A stretch of DNA of 64,000 nucleotides, taken from an uncultured Bacteroides sp. (GTDB lineage: Bacteria > Bacteroidota > Bacteroidia > Bacteroidales > Bacteroidaceae). Shown in pieces: positions 53,261-62,107 of this stretch. A program made the translations under genes and the position numbers. The stretch lies in the NCBI RefSeq assembly GCF_905207245.1, contig NZ_CAJLKP010000003.1, forward strand, positions 62,001 through 126,000, in the 5' to 3' direction. Each line of letters opens with the position of its first letter. Position 1 is the stretch's first letter. The notes below the pieces were generated by a model, which was not told the origin of the DNA, ran no database searches, and saw only the letters and a program-made list of their open reading frames with translations.

Positions 53261-55018
53261 ATGGAAAACATTCTTCTCGCAATCTTTATATGGTGTTCCT
53301 CACTTTCTGACCTGGGATTCGTGACGAGCCCTTACTTTCGGGAGCAGGAAATATCTTTTGTATATACTCCGGGAATCAAAATTCATATCAATGCCCCTTC
53401 AGAAGCAGAATTTGACAAGAACAAGCCAACAAAACTTGTGCTATATGCCTTGCCAAATGGCAACAGTACGGACTGGACCATAGGAAAAATGCCGGCAAAA
53501 AGTGATGATTGGCATTATCACATACAACACATAGGAGCACAAACACGGTTTATAAGAGCCACAAACCAAGAATACAACTTCGTAACCGTTTACCTGGAAG
53601 CCAATACTAAAAGTTGGGGAAGTTGGAGAAAAGTAGAACCGATGCGAGACGAAAAAATCAAGAAAACAGTAGAATACCTCCTTTCTCTTTTCTCCGAATA
53701 TCATCCGCATATAGAGCTAAACAGCCATAGCGGAGGAGGTAATTTTATCTTCGGTTTTATGGATGCTAATTCGGAAATCCCCAACTATGTAAAGAAAATC
53801 TCATTCATCGACAGTAATTATAATTGGGATAACGAGCGATATGGACACAAACTAAAAAAATGGTTGGAAACTTCTCCAGACAACAAGTTATTTGTAGCTT
53901 GCTACGATGACGCCAACGCATTGCTGGATGGAAAACCATTCGTCTCCAGAAAAGGCGGAACCTGGCACAGAACATATCTGATGCAACGATACCTGAAAAA
54001 GAATATGAAACGGCTGATATGGAACAAGATAGAAAATGACAGCATCATCTATTTTACCGCAGATAACCGGAGAATCCAGTTTTATTCCAGAAAGAATCCG
54101 GAACGCCAGATTTATCATACGATACTCGTAGAACGGAACGGATATATCCAATCTGTCTTTTCCGGTACCAAGTATGAAAGTGCAGGATACCAGTTTATGA
54201 AAGAAAGAGCTTATGACTCCTATCGTCAGGATTCAATAGTGAAGCCTCATATTTTTCAGTTTCCTCCTCGGAGAAAAGAAGCTGCCACAGGAAAGGAATT
54301 TGTCCGCCAGACCATAGGCATGACAGCGGAAGAACGTGATTCAGTAGTCTATAAAGAGATTTCAGAAGGGAATATTCCGACTTTATTCCGCCAACCCATA
54401 TATCTGACAGATAGTTTACAAGATTCTAGAGGTATTTGGCATGAAGTTACATTTTGTATGTTACCGGATTTTCTGGCGATAGGTACAGATACAGATTTTC
54501 TTCGTATTCCGATACTGCCGCTTACAGCCCAGAAATTGGCAAATTTATATGGAGCAATATTACCTACACGGAAATTATCTGATTTGATTCATCACCATAG
54601 CACGTTGAAAGTAGAACCTCATCCTATGATTCCGGATTCTACGATGATGACTATCCCTATATTTGCCCGTCATGATTCTATTATTGAAATAACTCGTCAA
54701 ATAGTCGGTGAAACTCCGGGAACACTAATTGCCGGACATAAAAAAGATATCGTCATCACTAACCGAATAGCTAATGAACCAGGCAGGTTGTTTATCTACG
54801 GATGGCATTATCCTGATGGCACCCCCATTCAACCATTGAGCGCAGCACATAATATTGGCTATGTGGACTACAGTCACGGCGTCAGATTAATACGTGACGA
54901 GGTCCTAGTAGATGGCAAACTATATTCATTGAAAACCTTACTCCAGGACCCCGTATTTTACAAATTATTCAGTGATGAAGCTAGCCCGATGACAATCACA
55001 AATTATATTCCTGATTAA
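53261..55018 (+). CDS. Two-part protein: alpha/beta-hydrolase-like N-terminus and an unrecognised His-rich C-terminal domain
   Basis: 585 residues. The hydrophobic start (ILLAIFIWCSSLSDLGF) may be a signal peptide without a clear cleavage site. Residues about 25-330 look like an alpha/beta hydrolase: KPTKLVLYALPNG, then IELNSHSGGGNFIF with a SHSGG elbow near residue 155 in place of GxSxG. Residues about 340-585 are different: LIHHHSTLKVEPHPM, MMTIPIFARHDS, LIAGHKKDIVITNR, IYGWHYPDGTPIQPLSAAHN and YVDYSHGVRLI, with many His and Asp in motifs that look catalytic or metal-binding. I know similar stretches only from uncharacterised proteins. In this locus a role in cutting peptidoglycan is possible but unproven. 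Its last 23 bp overlap the convergent gene. Confidence 0.6.
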   Translation: MENILLAIFIWCSSLSDLGFVTSPYFREQEISFVYTPGIKIHINAPSEAEFDKNKPTKLVLYALPNGNSTDWTIGKMPAKSDDWHYHIQHIGAQTRFIRATNQEYNFVTVYLEANTKSWGSWRKVEPMRDEKIKKTVEYLLSLFSEYHPHIELNSHSGGGNFIFGFMDANSEIPNYVKKISFIDSNYNWDNERYGHKLKKWLETSPDNKLFVACYDDANALLDGKPFVSRKGGTWHRTYLMQRYLKKNMKRLIWNKIENDSIIYFTADNRRIQFYSRKNPERQIYHTILVERNGYIQSVFSGTKYESAGYQFMKERAYDSYRQDSIVKPHIFQFPPRRKEAATGKEFVRQTIGMTAEERDSVVYKEISEGNIPTLFRQPIYLTDSLQDSRGIWHEVTFCMLPDFLAIGTDTDFLRIPILPLTAQKLANLYGAILPTRKLSDLIHHHSTLKVEPHPMIPDSTMMTIPIFARHDSIIEITRQIVGETPGTLIAGHKKDIVITNRIANEPGRLFIYGWHYPDGTPIQPLSAAHNIGYVDYSHGVRLIRDEVLVDGKLYSLKTLLQDPVFYKLFSDEASPMTITNYIPD

Positions 55019-56102
55019 TCCTACTTACCACTTCCAACTTGCCATCTTTCAACAAGGAGCGCGCATTGAAGAAGTTCACTCCGTCTGCACCAGCCTCAAT
55101 AGACAGCTTTGCAGCCCTATATAACTCTTCGGCAGTAATATCGGGAACAAATAATCCTGATACATATTTATTTTTATGGAAAGTCTCGCGCAAACCGTTT
55201 TCAATGCTGAACGGTATCCATTCCAAATTTTCAGAATAAAACGATTGATAATTCATTGGGCAGACAATATCTATCTTCCAAGTGGGCCAGTCCTGATAAA
55301 CCGTCATGCGGGCACGGGTAGGATAAGGAAATACAGCCGCCGAAACCAATTTTCCTTCGGCATGGGTAGCTTCCACTATTTCATTCACCAGGGAAGTAAC
55401 CTCATTCAAACGGAACTGTAACCATTCCGGACTCATCCACGGAGCCTGCAAATCCAATGGAGAATAACCGAATATTTTTTTGAATTTTTCTATTGCCACC
55501 GGATGATAACCAAAATCATACTCAGCCCGATAGGTATCTTGCTGAATCTTGAACTTATGTTGTTGCAAACGCCGCCCCAGCACAGCATCATTATAACGGA
55601 TAAAGTCCAGATGCACAGAGGCCAGCCCGTCCAGGGCAGCATAAGAAGCAGCCTTATTTTTCATAAACCGCCGGGCTTCCGGCACCGAAGGACTTAACCA
55701 CTTATAATGCTTCACATAAGGATCGTACTCATGACTGTTATACCCTATCCGGTTCACATCAAACCATTCGGGATGTGCCAACGCCACAGAATCCCCCGGA
55801 GCATTCACCGTAAATATCCAGGCATGTACCTTTACCCCCTTATAAGATTTGGCGGCCTCAATATAACGTGCCACCTCCTGCGGAGAGCCACACATATAGT
55901 AATGTTTGATACCAGCCTCATCGAAAGGCTTCATCCAGAGAATCAGAGATTCCACCGAGGCATTCTTGTCCACATCGTCCCATACTCCCAAAGCAATCTT
56001 TTGTTCCAGGTTTTGAACTTTCTTCTTTTTACCAGCTGATAACGGCTGAACAGCCAAGCTGAAAAAGCACGCAAGTGCTACAAATAAATAAGTAAACTTC
56101 AT
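54996..56102 (-). CDS. Exported GH10-like hydrolase (DUF187/GHL10 type)
   Basis: 368 residues with a signal peptide (LFVALACFFSLAVQPLSAG). The rest is a TIM-barrel of the family-10-like kind: HAWIFTVNAPGDSVALAHPEWF, ASVHLDFIRYND, VSAAVFPYPTRARM with DWPTWKIDIVCPMNYQSFYS, and ADGVNFFNARSLL at the end. D in LDFIRYND and an acidic residue further on are candidate catalytic residues. The substrate of such proteins is mostly unknown; the neighbouring NamZ and amidase genes make a cell-wall glycan plausible. It is divergent from namZ. Confidence 0.78.
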   Translation of the reverse strand: MKFTYLFVALACFFSLAVQPLSAGKKKKVQNLEQKIALGVWDDVDKNASVESLILWMKPFDEAGIKHYYMCGSPQEVARYIEAAKSYKGVKVHAWIFTVNAPGDSVALAHPEWFDVNRIGYNSHEYDPYVKHYKWLSPSVPEARRFMKNKAASYAALDGLASVHLDFIRYNDAVLGRRLQQHKFKIQQDTYRAEYDFGYHPVAIEKFKKIFGYSPLDLQAPWMSPEWLQFRLNEVTSLVNEIVEATHAEGKLVSAAVFPYPTRARMTVYQDWPTWKIDIVCPMNYQSFYSENLEWIPFSIENGLRETFHKNKYVSGLFVPDITAEELYRAAKLSIEAGADGVNFFNARSLLKDGKLEVVSRINQEYNL

Positions 56103-56126
56103 GATGATGATTTTTTAGGTTTTCAA

Positions 56127-56134
56127 CAAAGATA
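56127..56134 (-). promoter_or_regulatory. -7 promoter box of the GH10-like gene
   Basis: The minus strand reads TATCTTTG, 25 bp before the ATG. Confidence 0.5.
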
Positions 56135-56237
56135 GCACTTCTTCTATATAAATAAGGTGAATAACTTATTATTTGCAAATTATTAATTATAATGCTAAAA
56201 ATAATAAAATAAGTGTTTTTGATATTAAAATAAAATC

Positions 56238-56245
56238 TATCTTTG
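56238..56245 (+). promoter_or_regulatory. -7 promoter box of the namZ operon
   Basis: TATCTTTG, 35 bp before the namZ ATG, with TTTG at 56218-56221 (16 bp spacing, shorter than usual). It probably drives the four genes to 63967. Confidence 0.55.
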
Positions 56246-56280
56246 TTGCAACGAATGTCCTCCTTAACAATAGTACTATT

Positions 56281-57450
56281 ATGAAGAAACTTCCGCTATT
56301 TATTTTTTTACTATGCAGTGCCCTATTGTGCCAAGCGCAAAAAGACCGCGTCATTTTAGGTGACGAACAAACTTCCGAGTATTTTCCTCTCCTGAAGGAC
56401 AAACGAGTTGCAATATTCTCCAATCATACAGGAATGATAGGAGATAAACATCTGCTGGATATCCTCATGGAGAACAAGTTTAATATCGTTGCCATCTTTT
56501 CACCGGAACATGGTTTTCGCGGAGATGCAGATGCAGGCGAACATGTATCCAGCTCAGTAGATTCAAAAACAGGTGTATCTATCCTTTCCCTTTACGATGG
56601 TAAGGATAAAAAGCCAAGCAAAACTTCCATGCAGAAGTTCGATATACTGATTGTAGATATTCAAGATGTCGGGTTGCGCTTCTACACTTACTATATTACC
56701 ATGTGCAGGCTGATGGACGCGTGTGCGGAATATAACAAGAAGGTTTTGATATTAGACCGGCCCAACCCAAACGGACATTATGTAGATGGTCCAATTCTGG
56801 ATATGAAATATAAATCAGGTGTAGGCTGGTTACCGATTCCTATAGTACATGGAATGACTTTGGGAGAGCTTGCATCAATGGTGAATGGAGAAGGTTGGTT
56901 ACCCGGTGCACGCAAATGTGACCTGACTGTTACCAAATGTAAGAATTATACACACCAGACGAAGTATCGGCTACCGATTCCCCCGTCTCCCAACTTGCCG
57001 GACATGAAGTCGATATACTTGTATCCATCCACTTGTTTTTTCGAGGCAACTCCTGTCAGTCTGGGCAGAGGCACTTCACTCCCATTCCAGGTGTATGGAC
57101 ATCCCAACATGACCGGGTACAGTTATAGTTTCACCCCCAAGAGTATTCCGGGAGCTAAGAATCCACCCCAACTGAACAAGCTATGTCATGGAGTAAATCT
57201 GAGTAACATGAGTGATGAAGAAATTTGGAAACGGGGAGTAGATTTGAGCTATGTTATCGACGCATACCGTAATCTGAATCTGGACGACCACTTCTTCCGT
57301 CCATTCTTTGAGTTATTGGTAGGAAGAGATTATGTACGGAAAATGATTAAGGCGGGAAAAAGCGCCGATGAAATCAAAGCGATGTGGAAAGACGATGTAG
57401 AGAAATTTAAGGTACAACGTAAACCGTATCTGCTCTACGACGAGAATTAA
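56281..57450 (+). CDS. namZ: Exo-beta-N-acetylmuramidase, NamZ type (DUF1343, GH171)
   Basis: 389 residues from ATG 56281, which gives a clean signal peptide (LPLFIFLLCSALLCQAQ); the longer frame upstream is rejected because it crosses the promoter box. Family blocks are VAIFSNHTGMIGDKHLLDIL, FSPEHGFRGDADAGEHV, ILIVDIQDVGLRFYTYY, LILDRPNPNGHYVDGP and PTSVSLGRG-like TPVSLGRGTSLPFQ. NamZ enzymes of Bacillus and Tannerella remove N-acetylmuramic acid from the non-reducing end of peptidoglycan fragments. It lies first in an operon with an SSS symporter, as expected for MurNAc uptake. Confidence 0.88.
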   Translation: MKKLPLFIFLLCSALLCQAQKDRVILGDEQTSEYFPLLKDKRVAIFSNHTGMIGDKHLLDILMENKFNIVAIFSPEHGFRGDADAGEHVSSSVDSKTGVSILSLYDGKDKKPSKTSMQKFDILIVDIQDVGLRFYTYYITMCRLMDACAEYNKKVLILDRPNPNGHYVDGPILDMKYKSGVGWLPIPIVHGMTLGELASMVNGEGWLPGARKCDLTVTKCKNYTHQTKYRLPIPPSPNLPDMKSIYLYPSTCFFEATPVSLGRGTSLPFQVYGHPNMTGYSYSFTPKSIPGAKNPPQLNKLCHGVNLSNMSDEEIWKRGVDLSYVIDAYRNLNLDDHFFRPFFELLVGRDYVRKMIKAGKSADEIKAMWKDDVEKFKVQRKPYLLYDEN

Positions 57451-57482
57451 ATTCACCAGTAATAATTAATCTATAAATTAGC

Positions 57483-58928
57483 ATGAGCCCGATATCCGTA
57501 ATCATCACCATTGCCGCTTACTTCGTGATATTGTTCACCATATCTTACATCGCCGGCAGAAAAGCCGACAATGCCGGCTTCTTTGTCGGTAACCGTAAAT
57601 CAGCCTGGTATGTTGTGGCATTTGCCATGATCGGTTCCAGTATCTCCGGAGTGACGTACGTATCCGTACCGGGTATGGTGGCCGCCAGCAGTTTCGGTTA
57701 TCTGCAAATGGTATTAGGATTCGTTGCAGGACAATTAATTATTGCATTCGTACTGACACCACTATTTTACCGGATGAATCTGGTGTCCATCTACGAATAT
57801 CTGGAAGACCGTTTCGGTATGTCTTCTTACCGGACGGGAGCATGGTTTTTCTTCATCTCCAAGATGCTGGGTGCCGCAGTACGCTTGTTCCTTGTGTGTC
57901 TGACGCTACAACTGCTGGTATTCGAACCTTTCGGATTACCTTTCATATTGAATGTAGCAATCACGGTAGCATTAGTATGGCTCTATACTTTCCGGGGCGG
58001 AGTAAAATCCCTGATCTGGACAGATTCGCTGAAAACATTCTGTCTGGTGGTATCTGTAGTACTCTGCATCTGTTATATTGCTTCCGACCTGGACCTATCC
58101 TTCAGCAGCATGATTAGTACCATCACAGACAGTGATATGTCACGTATCTTCTTCTTCGACGATGTAAACAGTAAACAATATTTCTTCAAGCAATTCTTTG
58201 CCGGAGCATTCACTATGATTGCTATGACAGGGCTGGACCAGGACATGATGCAACGTAACCTCAGTTGCAAGAACTTCAAGGACTCGCAAAAGAATATGAT
58301 TACGAGCGTTATCTCCCAGTTCTTCGTAATCCTGTTGTTCCTGATGCTGGGCGTATTGCTTTATATCTTCGCAAGCAATCAAGGCATTCAAGTAGAAAAG
58401 AGCGATGAACTCTTCCCGATAATAGCTACCGGTGATTATTTCCCAGCCATCGTAGGCATCCTGTTCATTGTCGGATTGATATCTTCCGCCTATTCCGCGG
58501 CAGGTTCAGCATTGACAGCTTTGACCACCTCATTCACCGTGGATATTCTGGGCACAAAGGGGAAAACAGAAGAAGAAATCGTAAAAGTACGTAAACGCGT
58601 GCATGTGGGCATGGCGGTAATTATGGGTATCACTATATTCGTGTTCAATCTATTGAATAATACCAGCGTAATCGACGCCGTATATATCCTTGCAAGCTAC
58701 ACCTACGGTCCAATTCTTGGTTTGTTCGCATTCGGCATCTTCATGAAACAACAAGTTCGTGACAAATATATCCCATTGGTAGCAATCCTCTCCCCTGTCC
58801 TTTGCTTCATTCTGCATAAGAATTCGGAAGCCTGGTTCAATGGCTATCAGTTCAGTTACGAGCTGCTGATATTCAACGCTCTGTTCACATTCATCGGACT
58901 CTGCTTGTTGATAAAAAAAGATAAGTAG
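57483..58928 (+). CDS. Sodium:solute symporter, possibly MurNAc transporter (MurT-like)
   Basis: 481 residues with about 13 membrane segments. SYIAGRKADNAGFFVGNRKSAW at the start and GMVAASSFGYLQMVLGF are SSS family blocks; MIAMTGLDQDMMQRNLSCKN and SSAYSAAGSALTALTTSF hold the sodium and substrate region. SSS transporters import sugars and other solutes with sodium over the inner membrane. In Tannerella a member of this family next to MurK takes up MurNAc. The gene follows namZ by 32 bp, which supports the same role here; specificity is inferred. Confidence 0.85.
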   Translation: MSPISVIITIAAYFVILFTISYIAGRKADNAGFFVGNRKSAWYVVAFAMIGSSISGVTYVSVPGMVAASSFGYLQMVLGFVAGQLIIAFVLTPLFYRMNLVSIYEYLEDRFGMSSYRTGAWFFFISKMLGAAVRLFLVCLTLQLLVFEPFGLPFILNVAITVALVWLYTFRGGVKSLIWTDSLKTFCLVVSVVLCICYIASDLDLSFSSMISTITDSDMSRIFFFDDVNSKQYFFKQFFAGAFTMIAMTGLDQDMMQRNLSCKNFKDSQKNMITSVISQFFVILLFLMLGVLLYIFASNQGIQVEKSDELFPIIATGDYFPAIVGILFIVGLISSAYSAAGSALTALTTSFTVDILGTKGKTEEEIVKVRKRVHVGMAVIMGITIFVFNLLNNTSVIDAVYILASYTYGPILGLFAFGIFMKQQVRDKYIPLVAILSPVLCFILHKNSEAWFNGYQFSYELLIFNALFTFIGLCLLIKKDK

Positions 58929-58952
58929 TAACAATTAACTTAATACATCATC

Positions 58953-61900
58953 ATGAATGTAAGACTTCATTTTTTGTTCACTTTGCTCACCGCCTCCCTC
59001 ATCCCCCTGATGGGAGGCGCGCAAGAGCTTCCAACGGATGTCCGCCAGGAAATCGGTAGATTCCTGGATGCCACCGCACGGAAAGAAGTTTCCGTTGGAC
59101 GTATCCGGATTGACTCTGTTGCTGTTGAAGGGAATACCCTGCAACTGTTTGCTAACATGAACTGTTCTTATATTCCTTTCCGGGAAAATAACGTAACAGA
59201 GATTTATCAAGGTGTGAAAGCACTACTTCCGGCAGAGTATTCCAAATACGACCTGCAAATCCGCACAAACAAACGTAGCATTGAAGAACTTATTCCCCAA
59301 GCGCTACGCAGTAAAAAGGACAAAAAAGCCAAAACATTCAATCCCGCCGGGACAAAGCCTTTAGTGACGGATCTTTCTGCACCTTACCCCCCCACGAATG
59401 GGCTAAGGAACCGTCACATCGCTTTGTGGCAAAGCCACGGCTTCTATTATGAGTCCAAACTGACACGCTGGGAATGGCAACGTGCCCGCATCTTCCAGAC
59501 TGTAGAGGATTTATACACACAAAGTTATGTACTCCCCTTCCTGGTCCCTATGCTGGAAAATGCAGGTGCCAATGTACTGATGCCCCGCGAACGAGATAGC
59601 CAGACGGCTGAAATAATTGTGGATAACGACGGTTGCCTCAACAGTCGTTCCGTGTATACGGAAAAGATAGGCGACAAGAACTGGATACAAGGTACAGGCG
59701 AAGGCTTTGCACACTTGCGCAACCAGTATGTTGATTTTGAGAATCCGTTCCGCGAAGGTACTTTCCGCACTATTGAAACCGTCAAAGGGAAAAAAGACAA
59801 AGAAAGCACTGCCGAATGGATACCGGAACTTCCGGCTACCGGACAGTATGCCGTATATGTTTCTTATAAATCATTGCCTAACAGTACGGACGATGCTCTT
59901 TACACCGTTTACCATAAAGGTGGGGTATCTCAATTCAAAGTCAACCAGCAAATGGGAGGCGGCACCTGGATTTATCTGGGAACATTCGGCCTTGATGCAG
60001 GAAGAAATGATGCCTGCAAAGTTGTTTTAAGTAATCGTTCGGATAAAGCCGGCCGTATCGTCACTGCTGATGCCGTGAAAATTGGCGGTGGTATGGGAAA
60101 CATCGCCCGCCGCATCTCTGATGAAGGTGCTACGGAAAATATAAAGAGTTCCCAGGACTCGGAAGCTACGAGCTACAAGCTACAGGCTACAAGTGCCGTG
60201 CGGAATGAAAGCGCAGCACACTCGTCTCTTGTAGTTCGTAACTTGTCACTTCCTGAAGTAAGCGGTTACCCCCGCTTCTGCGAGGCAGCGCGTTATTGGC
60301 TCCAATGGGCAGGAATTCCCGACAGTATTTATTCCGACAGTCATGGAAAGAATGACTATACCGATGATTACAAAAGTCGTGGCATCTGGGTGAATTATCT
60401 GGCCGGAGGTTCTTCCGTCAATCCTACGGAACAAGGACTGAATATTCCGGTGGATATGGCTTTTGCTTTCCACTCCGACGCAGGAACTACATTGAATGAC
60501 TCCATCATCGGAACACTGGGTATCTATTATACTAATGTCTACAATGAAGAATATGCCAACGGAGCATCCCGATATCTGGGGCACGATATGACGGATCTCA
60601 TCCAATCAAATATCGTGCGCGATATCCGCACTCTATATGAACCGAACTGGACGCGCCGTGGTATGTGGAACCAATCATACTACGAAGCACGTGTTCCCCG
60701 CGTACCGACCATGTTGCTGGAGTTACTGTCTCATCAGAACTTTGCAGATATGCGTTATGGCTTGGATCCCCGCTTCCGCTTCACAGTAAGCCGCGCCATC
60801 TATAAAGGTATGTTACAGTTCATCTGTTCACAATACCATATGGACTATGTTGTTCAACCCCTACCCGTAGACCATATGGCACTGCGCATGATAGGCGAAA
60901 ATGAGATAGAACTGACCTGGCAACCCGTTGCCGACCCACTGGAACCAACCGCAAATGCGGAGAAATATATTGTCTACACCCGCATCGGAGACGGTGATTT
61001 TGATAACGGTGTACTGGTGGATAAGAATACCTACCGCACCGCCCTCCCCGCCGGAATGGTATGCAGCTATAAAGTGACTGCCGTCAATAAAGGTGGTGAA
61101 AGCTTCCCGTCGGAAATTCTTTCTGCCGGACGTGCGTTCAACGAGAAGGGCACTGTACTGGTAGTAAATGGCTTCGACCGAATCAGCGCTCCGGCAGATT
61201 TTGCCGCTCCCGCTCCGGCTGACACCTTGCTTGCAGGTTTTCTGGACGACTTAGATCACGGAGTACCTTATCTCAAAGATATCAGCTACATTGGTAAAAT
61301 GAAAGAGTATCGCCGTTCCATCCCTTGGATGGATGATGATGCTTCCGGTTTCGGCGACAGCTACGGTAATTATGAAGACAAAGTAATTGCCGGAAATACA
61401 TTCGATTATCCTGCTGTTCACGGAGCCGCCATTTTGAAAGCCGGATATTCTTTCATATCTTGCAGCGATGAAAGCGTAGAGAACAAAACAATGAATCTGA
61501 CCGATTACAAATATGTAGACCTGATACTTGGTAAGGAGTGCCAGACCAAAATGGGACGTGGCGGAGTGAAGCCGCTGGAGTTCAAGACATTCAGTCAGCC
61601 AATGCAGGCAGCCATCGCTGCTTATTGCAGGCAAGGCGGAAACATCTTCGTCTCGGGAGCTTATGTAGGCACCGACCTCTGGGATAACCGTCTCACTCCG
61701 GCTCAGGAAGTCGATAAGAAATTTGCAACAGAAGTCCTGAAATATAAATGGCGTGTGGGGCAGGCAGCTACAGAGGGTAAGGTGAAATGTGTAGCTTCCC
61801 CGTTCCCCGCCCTTTCAGGCAACTATACATACCACAACGAACTGAATGCCGATAGCTACGTGGTAGAATCACCGGATGCTATCGAACCTGCCACAAAAGA

Positions 61901-62084
61901 TGCATACACCGTAATGCGTTACTCAGAGAACAACCTGAGTGCCGGTGTAGCCTACAAAGGTGACTATAAAACGTGTGTACTGGGCTTCCCATTCGAAGCT
62001 CTGCGCACCACTGCTGAAAGAGAAACATTGATGAATGCCATCCTGACATTCTTTAATGAAGGAACAATCCCATCAAACCAATAA
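58953..62084 (+). CDS. Large exported amidase-like protein with a golvesin-type domain and fibronectin-like region
   Basis: 1043 residues with a signal peptide (FTLLTASLIPLMGGAQ). HIALWQSHGFYYESKLTRWE (near residue 145) and MAFAFHSDAGTT (near 505) with MLLELLSHQNFADMRYG (near 590) look like the split zinc-site blocks of an N-acetylmuramoyl-L-alanine amidase (Amidase_3). Between them lies a golvesin / xanthan-lyase-type beta domain (GQYAVYVSYKS to GRIVTADAVKIGGGMGNI, about 285-385). A fibronectin-type region follows (about 640-730) and then an uncharacterised C-terminal part. Removal of stem peptides would fit the NamZ step. Residues about 402-432 are encoded by a mobile hairpin repeat. Confidence 0.72.
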   Translation: MNVRLHFLFTLLTASLIPLMGGAQELPTDVRQEIGRFLDATARKEVSVGRIRIDSVAVEGNTLQLFANMNCSYIPFRENNVTEIYQGVKALLPAEYSKYDLQIRTNKRSIEELIPQALRSKKDKKAKTFNPAGTKPLVTDLSAPYPPTNGLRNRHIALWQSHGFYYESKLTRWEWQRARIFQTVEDLYTQSYVLPFLVPMLENAGANVLMPRERDSQTAEIIVDNDGCLNSRSVYTEKIGDKNWIQGTGEGFAHLRNQYVDFENPFREGTFRTIETVKGKKDKESTAEWIPELPATGQYAVYVSYKSLPNSTDDALYTVYHKGGVSQFKVNQQMGGGTWIYLGTFGLDAGRNDACKVVLSNRSDKAGRIVTADAVKIGGGMGNIARRISDEGATENIKSSQDSEATSYKLQATSAVRNESAAHSSLVVRNLSLPEVSGYPRFCEAARYWLQWAGIPDSIYSDSHGKNDYTDDYKSRGIWVNYLAGGSSVNPTEQGLNIPVDMAFAFHSDAGTTLNDSIIGTLGIYYTNVYNEEYANGASRYLGHDMTDLIQSNIVRDIRTLYEPNWTRRGMWNQSYYEARVPRVPTMLLELLSHQNFADMRYGLDPRFRFTVSRAIYKGMLQFICSQYHMDYVVQPLPVDHMALRMIGENEIELTWQPVADPLEPTANAEKYIVYTRIGDGDFDNGVLVDKNTYRTALPAGMVCSYKVTAVNKGGESFPSEILSAGRAFNEKGTVLVVNGFDRISAPADFAAPAPADTLLAGFLDDLDHGVPYLKDISYIGKMKEYRRSIPWMDDDASGFGDSYGNYEDKVIAGNTFDYPAVHGAAILKAGYSFISCSDESVENKTMNLTDYKYVDLILGKECQTKMGRGGVKPLEFKTFSQPMQAAIAAYCRQGGNIFVSGAYVGTDLWDNRLTPAQEVDKKFATEVLKYKWRVGQAATEGKVKCVASPFPALSGNYTYHNELNADSYVVESPDAIEPATKDAYTVMRYSENNLSAGVAYKGDYKTCVLGFPFEALRTTAERETLMNAILTFFNEGTIPSNQ
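60163..60253 (+). repeat. Hairpin repeat inserted in frame in the amidase-like gene
   Basis: The left arm 60163-60194 (GAAGCTACGAGCTACAAGC...) and the right arm 60222-60253 (...GTTCGTAACTTGTCACTTC) pair imperfectly. Eighteen bases, TACGAGCTACAAGCTACA, are identical to the arm of the intergenic repeat at 8955-9044. The loop holds TGCGGAATGAAAGCGCAGC, close to the loop core of the repeats at 19425 and 29713. It encodes EATSYKLQATSAVRNESAAH and SSLVVRNLSL, a stretch of low conservation type between the golvesin-like domain and the second amidase block. Confidence 0.85.
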
Positions 62085-62107
62085 TACACTAAAACCAATC
62101 ATCATCT

